A stretch of DNA of 64,000 bases from assembly GCA_015680685.1 (NCBI GenBank), contig MNCI01029617.1, positions 53,633 to 117,632 on the forward strand, written 5' to 3'. Positions within the stretch are counted from its first letter, which is position 1. The number at the start of each line of letters is the position of its first letter. The stretch comes from Gnetum montanum. Its lineage: Eukaryota; Streptophyta; Gnetopsida; Gnetales; Gnetaceae. The notes beneath the pieces were generated by a model that did no database searches, was not told the origin of the DNA, and worked only from the letters and a program-made list of their open reading frames with translations. Position numbers and translations under genes: made by a program. Positions 12,486-23,319 of this stretch are shown here, in pieces.

Positions 12486-12654
12486 GGGCTAAAAAACAAG
12501 GTTTTCAAAGTACCCATGCTGAACCTAGATTCGTCAGCATGGGTGTAGTGACCCCTAGTATGGATGGGCTAGCTAGGTAGTTTCCCAAGCTTATTTTAAG
12601 TAGTTTTTGACTTCAAATGGCATGCATGGTTTTGCAAATTCACCCTAGATAATA
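12486..12654. other. Unassigned junction between element C and element B LTR remnant
   Basis: About 170 bp that I could not align to B's other LTR or to A. It should contain the point where B's 3' LTR was truncated. No coding signal. Confidence 0.3.
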
Positions 12655-13460
12655 TAAAATTGAAAATTCCACTCTGGGATGTGGGAAGACAGGCAACTCT
12701 AGCAACTAGAAAGTGCATCTTCCATGTCAGGATGGCTTGATACCTTCTCATTCTATACATAGAAAATTTCTAATTCTAGAACCTCTACTACATTGTCTAT
12801 GTTATCTAGCATAGCATAGCATAGCACCAAGATTTGAATGAATTTTTACAAAACTTGCAATGTTTTTGCATGGGATGTTGATCACATTCGGAGCATGAAG
12901 TAGATCAAGTAGCCTCAAAATTCAAAAATTTGCAACATGCACCTTCTATGTCTTGTCCAACACTTATGGAAATTTGAGTCTTGAAGAGCCTACTACACTT
13001 TTTATGTTATGCAGCGTAGTAGAGCATAATAGGTCCAAAGATAGAAAATTCTCCAAACTCTTTCTGCTAGCCTGAGCACTTTCAACAACTCCTAGCCTGG
13101 CACTTGGGTGAACTGGCAATTGAAGCATGTGTCAAGCTGGGCAAGCTGGAGAGTGTAGTAAGCTTGATGGCCCTGAAGATAGAAAATTTGCCAAATTTTT
13201 TAGTCTATCCTTAGTCCCTTTTGATAGCTTTCAACTTGACATTTGTGCAAACTAGCCTTGGGAATGGGTGCTACATTGACTTTGCTGAGGAGTGTAGTAA
13301 GCAAAATTGGAAAAAATTTTGCAAACGTTAGGACTTCCAAGGTGCCACATTGTCTACGCTACACAGCATAGCATCAAACTTAGAAAAAATTATGTCCATG
13401 CTTTGACACTTAGAAAAAAATTTTGTTGAGTTACAAGAGCCCAAAATTAGTGGTGTTTCA
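12655..13460 (-). mobile_element. 3' LTR of element B, truncated
   Basis: Minus-strand LTR start TGAAACACCACTAATTTTGG at 13460. It aligns along its length with 40050-40858 (for example CAGGCAACTCTAGCAACTAG versus TAGGCAACTCCAACAACC, and ATACATAGAAAATTTCTAAT in both). Only about 0.8 of the 2.05 kb remains; the U5-side part is missing. Contains several TAGCGTAG-type motifs. Confidence 0.8.
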
Positions 13461-13480
13461 CTGGTCCCACTTTATTGATG
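13461..13480 (-). other. Polypurine tract of element B
   Basis: Minus strand AATAAAGTGGGACCAG directly before TGAAACACC. The flanking CCTCCAGACATCAATAAAG matches CTCCAGACTTTGACAAAG of element A. Confidence 0.7.
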
Positions 13481-13499
13481 TCTGGAGGATTGGCTTGAG

Positions 13500-14340
13500 A
13501 GACGTTAACAAAGAAGATGAAATACCATAATGAATGCAACACCATCACCCTTTGTCAGTGATTTCTTAGACGATGATTTGCTATGCTTGAGAGTGCTAGG
13601 GAAACAAAGTATGGAAGTATGGAAGGGACTAGGGGATAGTTTTAGGAAGAGAAGGTTAGGGGGATAAGGGATAGGTCCAAAGTGCATAGACAAGTTTCTC
13701 ATGCCATCATCACTTGATATTTCTAAGCATCTTTGTCAAAAGGTTGACAATGGCTTTATTGGTGGCTTCTACTCGACTGTTTACTTGAGGATAGTATAGT
13801 GATGAGAAAGAGTGTTTAATGCCGAGGTTTTCATAGAAGGCTATAGTTTCTATGCTACTAAATTGGGGCCCGTTGTCCATAATGATAGTCATAGAGAGGC
13901 CGAATCAAGTCATTATATTCTCCAAGATGAATTTGCATACCTATTGAGATGTAGTCTTCCTAAGGAAAATAGCTTGTGCCCACTTCATGAAATACTCAGT
14001 TGTGGTAATAATGAAGCTATGTCCTACAAAAGACTTAGGCATTACAAGCCCTATGATATCTAATCCCCAACATTGAAGGGGCCATGTGATTTGAATAGTG
14101 TGAAACTCAATAGGTGATACATGTATTAGATTCCCATGCCATTGGCATACATCGCATATTCTAACCTTGGAAATGAAATTTCATTCCATATAAGGCCAGT
14201 AATAGCCTAAACATATAATTTTTTCCACTATCTCCTAGGGAGCTATATGCCCTCCACATAGTCCCTCACAGACTTGATCAACAATTTTTTGTGCTTCATT
14301 GCCACTAACACAAGTTAGTAGTATTTCATCCTAAGATCTA
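13500..14340 (-). pseudogene. Element B integrase remnant
   Basis: Minus-strand frame 13892-13710 gives MDNGPQFSS (second catalytic Asp block; A has TDNGPQFSS), LGIKHSFSSLYYPQVNSRVE and ATNKAIVNLLTKML with the catalytic Glu. Upstream (14.3-13.95 kb) are remnants of the zinc-binding region and core. The frame stops after WHEKLVYALWTYP near 13.65 kb. The C-terminal domain seen in A and C is absent, so B lost it by deletion before the polypurine tract. Stops and frameshifts throughout. Confidence 0.75.
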
Positions 14341-15041
14341 TGACATAAACCATTTTCACCTATGATGACATACTATCATGCTTGTTTTCTCACTGCATCT
14401 TTTTGGGTGGATGTTAGGTTTTGTGGAATTTGCCATGTTGAAGGTATGTTTTGATGTCATCATACCATTTTTGAGTGTGAGCTGCACATACAGACATGAT
14501 ACTTGTACTGTGAATGATAGGTTCAATGCACTCTACTATTGAAGCAGGTAAGGTAGAAAACATATTTGGTGATACACTTAAAGCTAAAGTGGCCAATGCA
14601 TCAGCTATAACTTTTTTGTTGTGGGGAATGTGCTGAACATCTATGGTTGTAAATTTTTTTAGTAAGTATTTCACCAAATCACAATAAGGTTGCAAGTGTT
14701 GTGCTTTATAATGACTTGGTTGATGACTAACTATGAATCACATTGAATTGCTATATTTTGAATCCCTAACTCTTGAGCTTCTAAAATGCCCCTAAGGAGA
14801 CCCTCATATTCTGCTACATTATTTATGCACAAAAACACAAAGTGGTATGTGAAAGGTTAGATCTCTCTGGAGGGAAATGATTATGCCTTCTGGAGAGGCC
14901 ACATCCACTACGTTTTCTCTAGGGCCACCCATATGGATGGTTGTGGAGAAAGGGAAAATCTTAGAATGCATTGATTTGGGGGAGTAAGACTAGGTGAATT
15001 TGACGGAGGAAGAAATCCTTTAGTGCTTGGCATCTAGCCTT
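14341..15041 (-). pseudogene. Element B archaeal-type RNase H remnant
   Basis: Frame 14695-14414 reads MQPYCDLVKYLLKKFTTIDV, HIPHNKKVIADALATLALS, equivalent to A's HLQPYYDLAKTLLKQF and RNENIVANALATL. Upstream to 14.95 kb: VVDVASPEGIIIS, the strand typical of the second RNase H of Tat elements. RT and the first RNase H are not found in B on either side of the A insertion, so B carries a large internal deletion. Confidence 0.7.
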
Positions 15042-15046
15042 GATAG
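15042..15046. repeat. Target site duplication of element A, left copy (GATAG)
   Basis: GATAG immediately before the 5' LTR and again immediately after the 3' LTR (33591-33595). The five-base duplication is the size expected for gypsy integration. Confidence 0.93.
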
Positions 15047-16805
15047 TGAAACATCCTAAAAAACACGGGGTCATCCTGGGCTCACCAGGATCTTGCAGTC
15101 CACATAGCACGATGGCATTTTATTGGGAGAAGAATGCGCTGAGTCCAGGTCAGCCAGTTCGGAAAATTTTCTACTTTGAGCATGGACAGGTTCTATACCA
15201 TCCTACCCACCCACCAAAGTAGTCTAAATAGCTAGCAGCCTACTCAGGAACAACGTGCAGAATCGGTGGTAGCATCCTAGATGCACAAGAAACAGTTCGG
15301 CAAGTTTTCTAAGTCACGAAGCCTACTACGCTATGTAGCGTAGAAAGCTTTAGAAGACTAGCAGAATGAAGTGCCATGCTACATGAAATTACACAATGTA
15401 GCATGGCAATAACTCCACTACCCACTCCCTTCACCCAATTTCAAGTTTTGCAATGATGTCCTTTTTTTATTAGGAAGCGGCGGACTATGTCTGTTGCTAT
15501 GCTACGCTGAGCTACATGGTGTATCAAGGTGTAGCAATCCTGTGGAAGGAATAAAAGGGAGTTCGAAAGGCAAAGATAAAAAAGTTTGCAGGACTTGCAT
15601 CGTAGGAGAGTGGTTTGTGAATCGGAAAAACTCTTGCAATTAAGGCAGGTTGCTACGCTACATAGCATAGCACAGCGTAGCAAGTATGTAACAAATAGCA
15701 AAACACGCAACAAGGTGCTACGCCACACCAAGAATGCTATGCCACAAAGCACAGCAAGGCAAAGAAGTGGTTAAGTGACATTAATGCACTCCACCTAATC
15801 AAACTATTGGCACATGTCTCCAAATGCTGACGGTGTGATTACAGCATGGCAGATTGCAGTTATTGCATGGTAGATTCGCATCGCAATGGTCTTGTGAGCC
15901 CAACAGTCACAGATGGCTCGAGTAGCACCGGTAAGATAGCACAGGCCTATAACACATAGCATTCAAAATCATTTTTTTGCTTACCTTTAGCCTTATAAAT
16001 ATCCTAGCAAATAGCATGCAATAGGTCCCCCGAGATTCCTTTTTACAAAAAAAGAAAAAGAGAAGAAAGACCTGCAATTGAAAAAATATAGCAAGTGACA
16101 AAGTTGGCAACTTCAAAAGAGTTCGCATCTTTCTGGAAGCAAGCAACTTCCAAGTAGTGGGGACTTTATTTTGGAATGCTGAAATAAAGACTTCCTCTCT
16201 AGTCAACATTGTAAGAATCAAAGTATTTTGTTCAAACACTAGAGATGGAGAGTCTCTTCTGGTTGAGATCCCCATCTCCGTTCTACCATCTTGGTAGAGC
16301 CCTGCATTACTTGTATGAGAAGACCATGTCTGAGTGCATAGCTCTTTTCCTTCTTTGGCATGCCTCGGTTGCTCTCGGGACCTCTGCACTCTGTCATGCT
16401 GTGCAACTGATTGTATCCATCCTAACCGGAAAAGTTTGTAGCTTTGGAGCAGTGCATGTTTCTAACCATATTTTACTTTAGTCCCTATTTTTTGTCTTGC
16501 TTCTTTGCATTATTTCCTATTTTGTTCATCTTGAAGCATTATTTCATATTACTGCTGCACTTTCACATTTTCTCTCCTGCTTTATTGACCCATAAGCATT
16601 ACCTTGCATTTCGCATTATTTACATTGCAAAAGGCTATATCAACGTCGACGTAAGTCCCTGTCTGATCGACTAGACCGTTTAGCACACCCTGTGTTCACA
16701 CACACCTAACACCACCCTCCCATAGATATGGGGTTGGAACTGTCGCATCCGTCGACCCATCGGTGTTTTCTTTTTTTCTAGCCATCAACGTTTTTAGTCG
16801 TTAGA
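15047..16805 (+). mobile_element. 5' LTR of element A
   Basis: About 1.76 kb, starting TGAAACATCCTAAA. It ends TCGTTAGA; the partner ends TCGTTACA, the canonical TG...CA form. It aligns with 31828-33590 throughout. By eye I count about 26 substitutions and one gap in the first 205 aligned bases, roughly 21 of them transitions. The U3 part is packed with TAGCGTAGC/GCTACGCTA motifs (15310-15755). A TATA box is at 15994-16000. Short open stretches in it on either strand are not genes. Confidence 0.95.
15994..16000 (+). promoter_or_regulatory. TATA box of element A 5' LTR
   Basis: TATAAAT in the context CCTTATAAATATCC. The same box is at 32784-32790 in the 3' LTR. It lies downstream of the motif-rich U3 and about 0.8 kb before the primer-binding site. 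Confidence 0.75.
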
Positions 16806-16811
16806 GTTTTT

Positions 16812-16830
16812 TGGTGCTAGAAGGAGGGCC
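16812..16830 (+). other. Primer-binding site of element A
   Basis: TGGTGCTAGAAGGAGGGCC, six bases after the LTR end. Element B has the same site with one change (minus strand, 38798-38780). It starts TGG, as needed to pair with a tRNA CCA end, but it is not the usual plant iMet (TGGTATCAGAGC) or Asp-type site. I cannot name the tRNA. Confidence 0.75.
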
Positions 16831-16859
16831 TTTCTTGGTGCCTTTTCCATGTGTCACGG

Positions 16860-17760
16860 TAGTTCTATGAGTCTTCTACACCCTGATACATGAGTAGAAA
16901 TGTGACACCCTCATGCGGTTTTTTGCACTCTGTGTGGTGCAGATCGGTCACCCCAATGGTTCCTCTGGAACCCTACAGAACACAAGGCCTCCGATTGTCG
17001 ATTAACTAGCTCATTCTATGGTCATCTTGCATGCATTATGAACCCCATCCTATGTGGTATTGACCGGTCACCTCGACGGTCCCTCTAGGATCCTGCAAGA
17101 CATAAATCCTACATGATTGCTAGCTAGCTTGCCCATCCTATGGTTGTCTTGCCTACATTCTGTACCTTATCCAGCATGGTACAGGCCAGTTGCCTTGATG
17201 GTCCCTCCAAGATCCTGCAAGACATAAAGCTTACCTAGTCGCTGGTTAATTTGTTCATCTTACGGTAGTCTCGTATGCCTTCCACACCCTGGCTTGCATT
17301 AGCGTAGACTTGACACCCATCTGTGGTTGTCTACGCATCGAACAGTGTAGATTGCTCACCTCGACAGTTCCTTCGGAACCCTATGAGACAATAAGCCTTC
17401 CAACGGTGATTTAACTTACCCTTCCTTTTTACAGTAGTCTTGCAAGAGTTCTACATCCTAACTAGTGTAGGTGAAAACGTGACACCCTTGGAGGTTGTTT
17501 ACACCTTGTGTGGTGCAGACCAGTCACCTTGATGGTCCCTCTAGGATCCAGCGGGACATAAAGCCTTCTTGATCATTTGTCAACTAAACTTTCCTTTCAG
17601 TAGTCTTACATGTGCTTTATACCTCATCATGCAAAGGCATAGACATGACACCCTCTATTGTTGTTTACGCTTTGTGTGGTACAGATCAGTCACCACGACG
17701 ATTCCCCAAGAATCCAGCAAGATGTAAAGCCACCCTTTTGTCACTTTTTCCTTCTGTTCT
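16860..17760 (+). repeat. Tandem repeat of about 120/167 bp in element A leader, six copies
   Basis: Six units, each carrying GTGGTGCAGATCGGTCACC, GGTCCCTCTAGGATCCTGCA and ACATAAAGCCT-type blocks. The GGTCACC position recurs at about 16945, 17065, 17186, 17355, 17522 and 17688. The first three intervals are near 120, 121 and 168 bp; the later ones are near 167 because of an added block containing GACACCCT...GTTGTTTACGC. It lies between the primer-binding site and gag, where packaging signals are expected. Element B has about one copy in the same place. Confidence 0.85.
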
Positions 17761-17803
17761 ATTGCATTTTTCTTGCATTCTTTGCATAATCACTTGCTTA
17801 GCA

Positions 17804-20640
17804 ATGGCTTCCACCACCACCGTTGTGGACACCTTCAATGCAGAAGTTCCCTTCGTGGTCCAAGGCACTACTGGTGCTGAAAAATAGTTGAATTCAACAC
17901 AAGAAGCACGCCGGTCTCTCAGAATCCAAAATCGAGGACCTAAGGGACTGGCCTAGCAACAAAAGCATTATAGTTTCCTTTGTACAAAGGTGCAAGCTAA
18001 TCTTCCCTTGGATTTACACAAACTCAAAGAAAAATGTAGCTTCGAGTTCACTTATTGCAACAAGGAGGAATTCGTTCCTACCCCTATCATCTCTTTGCCT
18101 TTAACACAAGCATGCAAAGGCTTCTAGATCAACTAATCCAGTTGACCACGCTTAGGGAGCAACAAGACATAGCATCCAACTAGGATGATGCCTTTCAAGA
18201 TGAACAGGAGAAACTCGATTCCCAATCCAACGAAGGAGGTTAGGTTAACCCCATTCCTGTCCCATCTACCCAGTCCTTTTGGGCCAACCCATTGTCTATC
18301 ACCACCCCCTTTATCATTACGTCTACGCTTCAGTAGCCTACAACCACAAATGCAATGGGTAGCTATGCTTCATTCCTAGTGCATCATCACCTCCATTCCC
18401 CAGTTTCCCCCACAGCAACTATGCAGCCGCAAGCCATTTATCAACACACTCCCACAGTGCGCAATATGCCTATCACAGCTACTCTACCACATATCCATAT
18501 AGTTCCTACTTTACAACCACACATAACACCTACACTGATTCCTACCTACGCATTAGTTCTACCCACTGTGGTGGACCCTGTTTGCTTCTTCATTCATTCT
18601 GCAACCATCACAGATGTCTCACTACGTTCACCCTCAGGCCTATCTAACCCTACAAATGGTACATCCTAGCACGGGTCCATGGTCTATCCTGCCAGTAACC
18701 CAAACGGCCTATCTGGCGACTCAACCCACTATTACTGCTCCAAAAATACCACCCACCAACTGGTGGACAATGCAAACAACACCTTTAGCATGGGCTTTCC
18801 CAAGGATACCCTTAATAGGTCAAATCGCCACTACCACCATACCACATGTGGGAGTCACCTCTACAGTCCCTCAGCTGTCTACAATGTCACCAGGTCTAGA
18901 CCAAGCGTTTCAGCTCATCCAAACCCTAACTGAGGACGTAAAATGCCTCAAGGCTATTGGGTCCGATACGATACAAGTCATGGACTTCTATCAAGATGAC
19001 CCTATCAACTCTGCAATCCCTGCATTGATATTACCACCTGGGATATCCCTCCCACACTTCATGATGTATGATGGGGAAGGGGATCCCAACACCCATCTCG
19101 TCACTTTCTGATCAGAGTCGTTGCTATTACAATAGTGGCCTCATACGATCATTCACATCTTTTCCATGTCCCTAGCTAGGAAAGCTCTAGATTGGTACTG
19201 CACATTGCCACGTTCATCCATTTCGAATTTGGAAGAACTATTAACCTAGTTTGTGACATGCTTCAAATATAATTTGAAGCCAGAAACCACACTGGATCAA
19301 CTGATGGGCATGAAACAAGACCCATTAGAACTAGTCCAAAAATTCATTCAATGTTGGAGCACGACACTTAACGAAATCCATGAGCCCATCATGGAGGCTC
19401 ACTTGTTAGCCATCTTTAAGGGTGCAGTAAATGACTTCATCAAGTCTAAACTATATTACCTGACTCCACGTTCACTTAGCCAAGCTTTCTCTTAAATGAA
19501 AAGCTTACAAGATGCGGTTGAGGTGAGTAAAGACCCAGCCTACATCACTTACAAGAACAATTTTGCAAAAAAGGACAAGGGTAAGGCCCCAACAACCATG
19601 GTGACTACTATGGTAGCTAAGGCCAAGCCCAAACATAGCAACAGTGGAAGCAAGAATAACAAGAAACCGTCCATGCCTGTGGCTGATCCTACGCCCAAAC
19701 CAGACCAAGTGCCACAACCTGCCATACCTGTGCCTGAGACATCTGCATATACTAAATCCAACTTTGAGTCCAAAGATCATTTGAAATACACTCCACTACC
19801 TCTCAAGCCTTCAGAACTCCTGAAGCAACTATTGGTAGCAGGATACATTCAACACAAGCAAATGTTAGAGGAAGCAAATGCGAGACATTGACATTATTGC
19901 AAGCTCCTCAGGAATCCCTCTTTGGCCCTGCCCAATGAGCCCCAGGTTCCTAGGGATTTCAGGCTAAATAGGTTTTTTGACTACCACCAACTATGTGGTC
20001 TTACCATGAATTATTATCTAGCATTGCAGGATGACATCCAAAGATTAATCGACCTGGGGAAACTAATGCTGGATGAAAGTAATGCAGTACGCCCCAAAAA
20101 TCAATCTATGTATGTCTATACAGATCCCCTCAACGCCAATAATTCTAGTTATGTAATCAACTCCATTGGTATTGATAATGATCCCACGCCACCCTTTCGG
20201 CTATTTGTGATTCATGTGCCTTAGCATAGTGCACTAGTACCACCCATTGTTGATCCAAGTTCACAACTACCCTTCATCTTGAAAGTCCCACCATGGGCAT
20301 TTACCTCTGCACCGTTTGTTGGCGAGGCCACGTGGCCCTACCAGTCGCCACCTCTAGCTCCATTCATCATTAGGAGGCCAACGTCTTCAACAACCCCCAC
20401 CCCATGCAACAACATTAAACAACCTCCTCACCCCACCAAGCAAGAAGCTTACTTGGTGGACGAGGTGTCAAAGGGGAATACCGTCAAAAGTATCTCTAAG
20501 ACTACGCCTCCACCCCTTGTATTTTTACCTTCGTTACCAAAGATGAAGGTCGATATGACTACACAACCTGCGTCACCTAACGAACAAAGATCTAAACCTG
20601 GGTTTGAAGTTGTCTCTCCTTAAGAGATTCATCATTTAGG
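17804..20640 (+). pseudogene. Element A gag (ORF1, capsid part)
   Basis: ATG at 17804 (MASTTTVVDTFNAEV) starts one continuous frame that runs through all open stretches to about 21.26 kb, broken only by stops. Domains in order: N-terminal region CTKVQANLPLDLHKLKEKC (about 17.98-18.05 kb, conserved in B); a proline/threonine-rich segment (18.2-18.9 kb); GLDQAFQLIQTL and MMYDGEGDPNTHLVTF (18.9-19.1 kb); capsid block CFKYNLKPETTLDQLM ... NDFIKSKLYYL (19.26-19.46 kb); a basic linker; and FFDYHQLCGLTMNYYLALQD with DIQRLIDLGKL (19.97-20.06 kb), a degraded zinc-knuckle block. Structural protein of the particle. About ten stop codons. Confidence 0.85.
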
Positions 20641-20739
20641 ATGAATCGAGGAGGAGGAATGTGTCAAACACACAAGTGACCAAGACTTCTTGAACACCCT
20701 CACCTAGGTCAGGCAAGCCCTAAGGTAGAAAAATGATAC

Positions 20740-21585
20740 GTCAAGCTTGTACGACCTAGTCATGACATCTGTACCTCACCGCAAGGCTCTAGCCCTCATG
20801 TTAATGGTGATTCTGATCAATGAAAACATGACAGCAGAAGAGAAAGCGATATACTCGGTCATACTCCCCTCTGTACCGCTAGATTCTGTAGTATCTCGAT
20901 TGAATTTTAGCAGCAATGCCATTAGGGAAGATCCCGAAGGAGCTCAAGTGACCATAGCACCTCTCTTCATCAAAATTTGGGTTAGCCAACACCAGATCCG
21001 AAGGGTACACATCGATGATGGGGCTGCCACAAATGTCATTTCCTTCCCTATCATAGATAAGTTGGGATTGATCAACCAGATCAAACCAACGGCGACGTCA
21101 TATCTGTGATCCTTCAATAGGGCGCATATCTTAGTGAAGGGCATAATTCACATAAACTTCGTAGCAGGGGACCAGTTCCCCATAGACGCAATGTTTACCA
21201 TAGTTGAAGAAATGCCCAGGTTTAACCTGACCTTGGGAAGATCATGGTTAGCACAACTGGGGCTGTCTCCTTGCCTATACACTAGGAAATCCACTTACCA
21301 TACACAGGAAAGGAGGTGGTAATCCATGGCAACGAGGTAGTAACACAAGAAATTAGCAAAGTAGGCATGGAATAGGGTTCAGAAGTTACAACCTCTGAAG
21401 ATGAAGTACCTATTCATGCATGCATTAATCATGTAGCAAAGTGATTGGTCCAACGAGCTGATCCTCAAATAAAAAATGCATGGTCTGAATTACCCTTCCA
21501 AACGAAGGACAATGTTATGAGTAGGGGCTCAGGTGAAACGCCTCGACCCTATGTTCCGATCAACCTGCGAAAGGTTAAGAGGTAG
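20740..21585 (+). pseudogene. Element A protease and conserved end of ORF1
   Basis: Aspartic protease in the gag frame. RRVHIDDGAATNVISFPII (20.99-21.05 kb) holds the active Asp, and FNLTLGRSWLAQLG (21.22-21.27 kb) is the C-terminal flap block. A one-base frameshift near 21.265 kb shifts to the frame reading KEVVIHGNEVV. ORF1 ends with TPRPYVPINLRKVKR and TAG at 21583-21585. C, D and E end with the matching block, so the stop is inherited. No RT sequence follows for 5.4 kb, unlike ordinary gypsy elements in which protease runs into RT. Confidence 0.85.
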
Positions 21586-21605
21586 CTACGCATAGCATAG
21601 CAACC
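21583..21605. repeat. TAGCTACGCATAGCATAGCA motif outside the LTR
   Basis: A single block of the LTR-type TAGC/GCTA motif immediately after the ORF1 stop of element A. The same motif family is dense in the A, B and C LTRs. Confidence 0.6.
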
Positions 21606-21689
21606 TTGTCACCTCTCAGCTAGTTGCTATTCCTACATATTCGTCATTTTCTTGTCTCGTCAATATGTCGTCCTTTCAGCATGCTATGC

Positions 21690-21802
21690 TAACGGCCCAA
21701 AATGGCCCAAAACTATCAATGGCCTGAAATGACCCAAAACTAACAATGGCCCAAAATGGCCCAAAACTAGCAACAGGCCGAAATGTCCCAAAACTAGCAT
21801 AC
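21690..21802 (+). repeat. 27-bp tandem repeat, four copies, element A spacer 1
   Basis: Unit ATGGCCCAAAATGGCCCAAA followed by ACTAGCA, 27 bp, four consecutive copies. The reverse complement is the same unit as the 27-bp array in element B (33965-34370). It separates the end of ORF1 from the 3' end of the reverse gene. Confidence 0.9.
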
Positions 21803-22139
21803 GAGAGCATGAAAAATTTACACAACGCATAAGTTAATACAAAACTAGTCTCCTTGATAAATTTTTCTATTTCATTCAAAATTTTTGCCTAATGGCAGTG
21901 TTTATAAAATTTTCAAAGTCTTTAAAAGAGAAAAAGAGAGAGAGGAGTCCCATGTTGTCATGGGTTATCTCCATTTGCATCATCTTCGTCGTTTACCCCC
22001 ACTTCACCTACTTGTGCATTGCCTTCTCCTGTGTTTCCCCTCACTGGCTCTTCATTTCCTCCCTCCACGAGCCTCACATCTTCATTGAGGGCCTATACCC
22101 CAAGAGTAGAGTAGTTAGCTAGGGCAACAAATGTGGTAA
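21803..22139 (-). other. 3' flank of the element A reverse gene
   Basis: Between the 27-bp array and the last recognisable codons of the reverse gene. It holds two overlapping plus-strand open stretches (21885-22122) rich in Leu/His with no motif; I regard them as chance. Expected to include the reverse gene's 3' untranslated region, but no clear poly(A) signal is visible. Confidence 0.4.
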
Positions 22140-22997
22140 ATGTGAGCTATAGCACGACATTAAAGTGACTAACCTGAGGAGAGCCTGTGTCAGCCTCAAG
22201 AGGTATTTGGTCTAGACTAAGCCTGAGGCAATGCTCAATCTCCTCTATCGAAATGTCCATCCAATGCCTATCACTAGGCTCAGCATTCATGGTGGAAACT
22301 TTCTCCCTTTCCAAGGTCATCTACTTTAGAGGTTCCTGGGAAAGGGAGGTGGTTGTGGTCTCACCTGTAGGAAGGTTCACCATTAGGTCAGGAGACTCTG
22401 TGACCATCATGTACTCTTTAAACTTGGCATAGGCCTTAGAAGCGCGGATGGACTTCATGAACGTTTCGTACAAGAACGCCTCCATAGCAACATATTTATA
22501 CAATCTTCGATGGGTTTCGTTTTCTAGCTTATATGTATATTTATGATCCCTCTAGGCTTTCCCCCATTCGAAGACCTTAGCACTGATGTCTTTCATATCC
22601 TAGCACTTCTGGGCTAGTAGGTCCATATGCATCTACTGTTAAATTATTTCGTGGGTGGACTCTACATTTTGGTAAACAACAATCAAAAACTTGGCATGGT
22701 CATCCACAGCCCTTTGCAAATAAACAGGGTCATGGTTATGATTTATGAGGAAATTGATCCTTGACCTAAAGTTCTCCACCTTGGTGACTAGTTCGGCCTC
22801 TTTTTGATCAGCCCTTTGGGTCCATTTCCATAGGTATTTGTTGGTGCGTCTACACTTCGATAGAGAGCACGTGGAGTGCAAGACACATTCGTAAGCTTTG
22901 TCAAACGTACAATGAGACACCTCAGTCATGTTAGGTGAAAGTGTGGGCACTGCGCCAACCTCCATAGGTTGCGTTGGATCCCACTTAAGCCGAGAGG
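22140..22997 (-). pseudogene. Reverse gene, last exon: coiled-coil region
   Basis: Begins after acceptor TTTGGACAG (22998) with SRLKWDPTQPMEVGAVPTL. Continues with CRRTNKYLWKWTQRADQKEA, then ELVTKVENFRSRINFLINHN and further charged helical segments ending near SPQVSHFNVVL. The matching exons are KLHWDLSKVAKVDSIP in E and KLKWDPN in D. The heptad-like, charged composition suggests a coiled coil. Role unknown. Confidence 0.6.
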
Positions 22998-23101
22998 CTG
23001 TCCAAAGCGCACAAAGCATAGTAAACACGTTAGCTTAACATAATCAATAAGCTCGAAAATTGCAATTTGGAAATATGAGGGCTATTAACACTCCTACTTA
23101 C
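22998..23101 (-). other. Conserved intron in the reverse gene (104 bp)
   Basis: Donor GTAAGTAGG at 23101-23093 and acceptor TTTGGACAG ending at 22998, both on the minus strand. The homologous intron is at 44682-44594 in E (donor GTATGAG, acceptor GCCAACAG) and 5272 to about 5130 in D (donor GTAAGAG). The exon after it begins with [SP][RK]LxWD in all three. Confidence 0.7.
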
Positions 23102-23319
23102 TTGCATGGGGATCTACCTACTGAAGGCATTTGATCATGTCATCAACAAGCCCTTGAACAAATGCAAATTTATCAGGGACTTCAGCCCATGACTTCGTAC
23201 GAGGTGGAGGAAGCCCCGAAGCATCAGCAGTAGCACTTGTTACATGACTAAGTACGTCAGAAACGGCCAAAATGGACTATGGTAAGACACCACGCAAATC
23301 CTAGCTTCCCATCATCTGG

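Noticed and set aside
15441-15774. Overlapping open stretches on both strands in the LTR
   Set aside because: They are built from TAGCGTAGC-type repeats and are disrupted in the partner LTR.
18355-18933. Alternative-frame open stretches over the proline/threonine-rich part of gag
   Set aside because: The gag frame starting at 17804 continues through all conserved blocks; the other frames are shadows of a low-complexity segment.
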